In this document: piece by piece, positions 62,831 through 64,000 of the stretch
Layout of the letters: every line of letters starts with the position of its first letter
How positions within the stretch are numbered: the stretch's first letter is position 1
DNA from: Chrysopilus asiliformis
Lineage: Eukaryota; Arthropoda; Insecta; Diptera; Rhagionidae
Length of the DNA stretch: 64,000 bases
Assembly (NCBI GenBank): GCA_964034945.1
Contig: OZ035962.1
Span: 68,400,274 to 68,464,273, forward strand
Reading direction: 5' to 3'
The notes under the pieces: model-generated
Databases searched by the model: none
Seen by the model: only the letters and a program-made list of their open reading frames with translations
Told to the model about the DNA's origin: nothing
Translations under genes and position numbers: made by a program

Positions 62831-64000
62831 CTTAATCTTATTTTTCAGTTATTGGTTTTCATTAGAACGTGTCGCGAAATGTTAACGTTATAACCAAATA
62901 ATTTTCTTTGGTTATATACCGAGATAACGCAACAAAACAAAGTTTTAATTTCGTTATATGTACAACAAAATGTGTAGTTATACGGCAAAAAATCCTGGAG
63001 TACTTTTCAATCCCAAAATTTTATTCAGGATTTTTTAATACAATTTTGGAATACAGTTTAATACATGCGAGTTATTGAGAATATTTTAATACTTTTTGCT
63101 ATTAAACACGGAAAAAAATCCGCATAGTAATCGTTCCTATAAAATGGTGGAAAGCGATTATAGAAGTCATTCCACCATTTTGTAGCAAAGGCTTCCATAA
63201 ATATTGGAACTAGTCCTAGTTTTGGTGGAATCATCACTATGTAAATAGGGCTGAGAGAAGAATGCCCACATTCCAACAAAAGTAGCACTCGTTCCTAGTT
63301 TGCATTGGAGACGTTGTTAATCTGAGGTGGAATCATTACTATATTATGGAATGGAATCATTCCCACTGTTTTTAGAAATGACTCCAATATCATGTAGGGC
63401 TCAGTCCTACAAAAAAAATGGAATGAATCCTAAGTTTTGTTGGACTCATTCCTATGCAAATAGGATTCAGCGAATACGATAATTCAAGTCGAATTTTTTC
63501 TTCGATTATAATTCACACATGGTTTGCGAACTCGGAGTATATATAGCTTGGACCTGCCTAGTGCCACACTCTGACACTTGCGTCGGAAATTTTTTTTAAT
63601 TACAGGGCATTTTTTTTGATCGAGCTATTTGGTATCTCGAATATTTTCAAGTCCCGGACTTCTCTATCTCGGATATTCGATAACTCGAATTTTTGTTTGT
63701 CCCCTTTAGATTGGACAGAATCCAATAAAAAAAAGTCTCCAGTCCTATACAGATAGGACTTGGTGCTATAATTATAGGAACGTGTCTTATTTCAAATTAG
63801 AATGTCGCGAATATATATAGGAGAGAATCCAAAAATCAATGGAGACATTACAACGTTTTATGGGATTGAGTCCTTTACAAAAGGGAATGTCGCCATATTT
63901 TTGTCGCAACCAGTCTAACATATATAGTAATCTCTCCCATGTAACACGTTGGAGTCTTTGCCATAGTTTTGGGAATCGTTACACCAAAAAAAAAGAATAC
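62831..64000. other. Unassigned stretch with diverged GGAATCATTCC-type repeats
   Basis: From 63110 onward, words such as TGGAATCATTCC, GTGGAATCATCACTATG and GGACTCATTCCTATGCA recur irregularly, as in a decayed tandem or subterminal repeat. The element probably continues beyond the right edge. No gene. Confidence 0.35.

Overview
This window looks like a piece of an AT-rich insect chromosome, probably from a fly. The evidence is the repeat content: an env-bearing BEL/Pao retrotransposon, a rosa-like mariner with DD41D spacing, Helitrons, PIF/Harbinger, hAT, pogo and piggyBac relics, LINE 3' ends with AACC-type tails, and tRNA-derived SINE heads. There is no prokaryotic gene organisation, rRNA operon or CRISPR array. 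The species call is inference. Almost every recognisable coding stretch belongs to a mobile element. The only good host-gene candidate is a first exon running off the left edge on the minus strand (83-400, SAM-like fold). Weaker host-like stretches lie at 19000-19510, 26597-26791, 43003-43510 and 50200-51387.

Layout. 1-760: host-like exon and a truncated AT-rich repeat. 757-7820: a BEL/Pao element, one uninterrupted 2253-codon gag-pol-env frame plus a 3' LTR, with the 5' LTR and gag start missing. 8197-10346: a pogo-derived element with TA duplications, carrying a psq-HTH plus PHD protein without a DDE core and split by a Helitron. 10790-14100: a dead PIF/Harbinger transposase gene cut in two by a 2.5-kb TIR element; removing it at its TTA duplication rejoins the frame. 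15-20 kb: a run of MITEs. 20486-22449: a hAT element with an exact 8-bp duplication, itself hosting a Helitron and a foldback element. 22.6-29.9 kb: LINE ends, Helitrons, two mariners with the same internal deletion, and a CCCAGTAAA-rich element with a tRNA-like core. 31.4-37.2 kb: a MITE in a tRNA-type SINE, then a nest in which a LINE tail holds a hAT element that holds a hAT MITE and a 3.1-kb Helitron swollen by a 122-bp minisatellite. 38-50 kb: more repeats, including a hAT inside a Harbinger-like MITE (both duplications intact), a 1.2-kb foldback element and a 247-codon LINE fragment. 51388-53777: a 2.4-kb palindrome with two arms of about 1 kb. 54-64 kb: LINE remnants, foldbacks, MITEs and unassigned AT-rich DNA.

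Themes. Insertions are deeply nested and many keep readable target duplications, so a relative chronology can be read from the sequence. Inverted repeats are abundant at all scales, from 40-bp perfect hairpins to 1-kb arms. A set of foldbacks at 11.5, 21.3 and 49 kb shares one core but carries different inner arms. I see no convincing multi-gene functional system; the interest is in genome architecture, possible hairpin-RNA loci and a few orphan coding segments. Boundaries were read by eye, so ends without a stated duplication are approximate.
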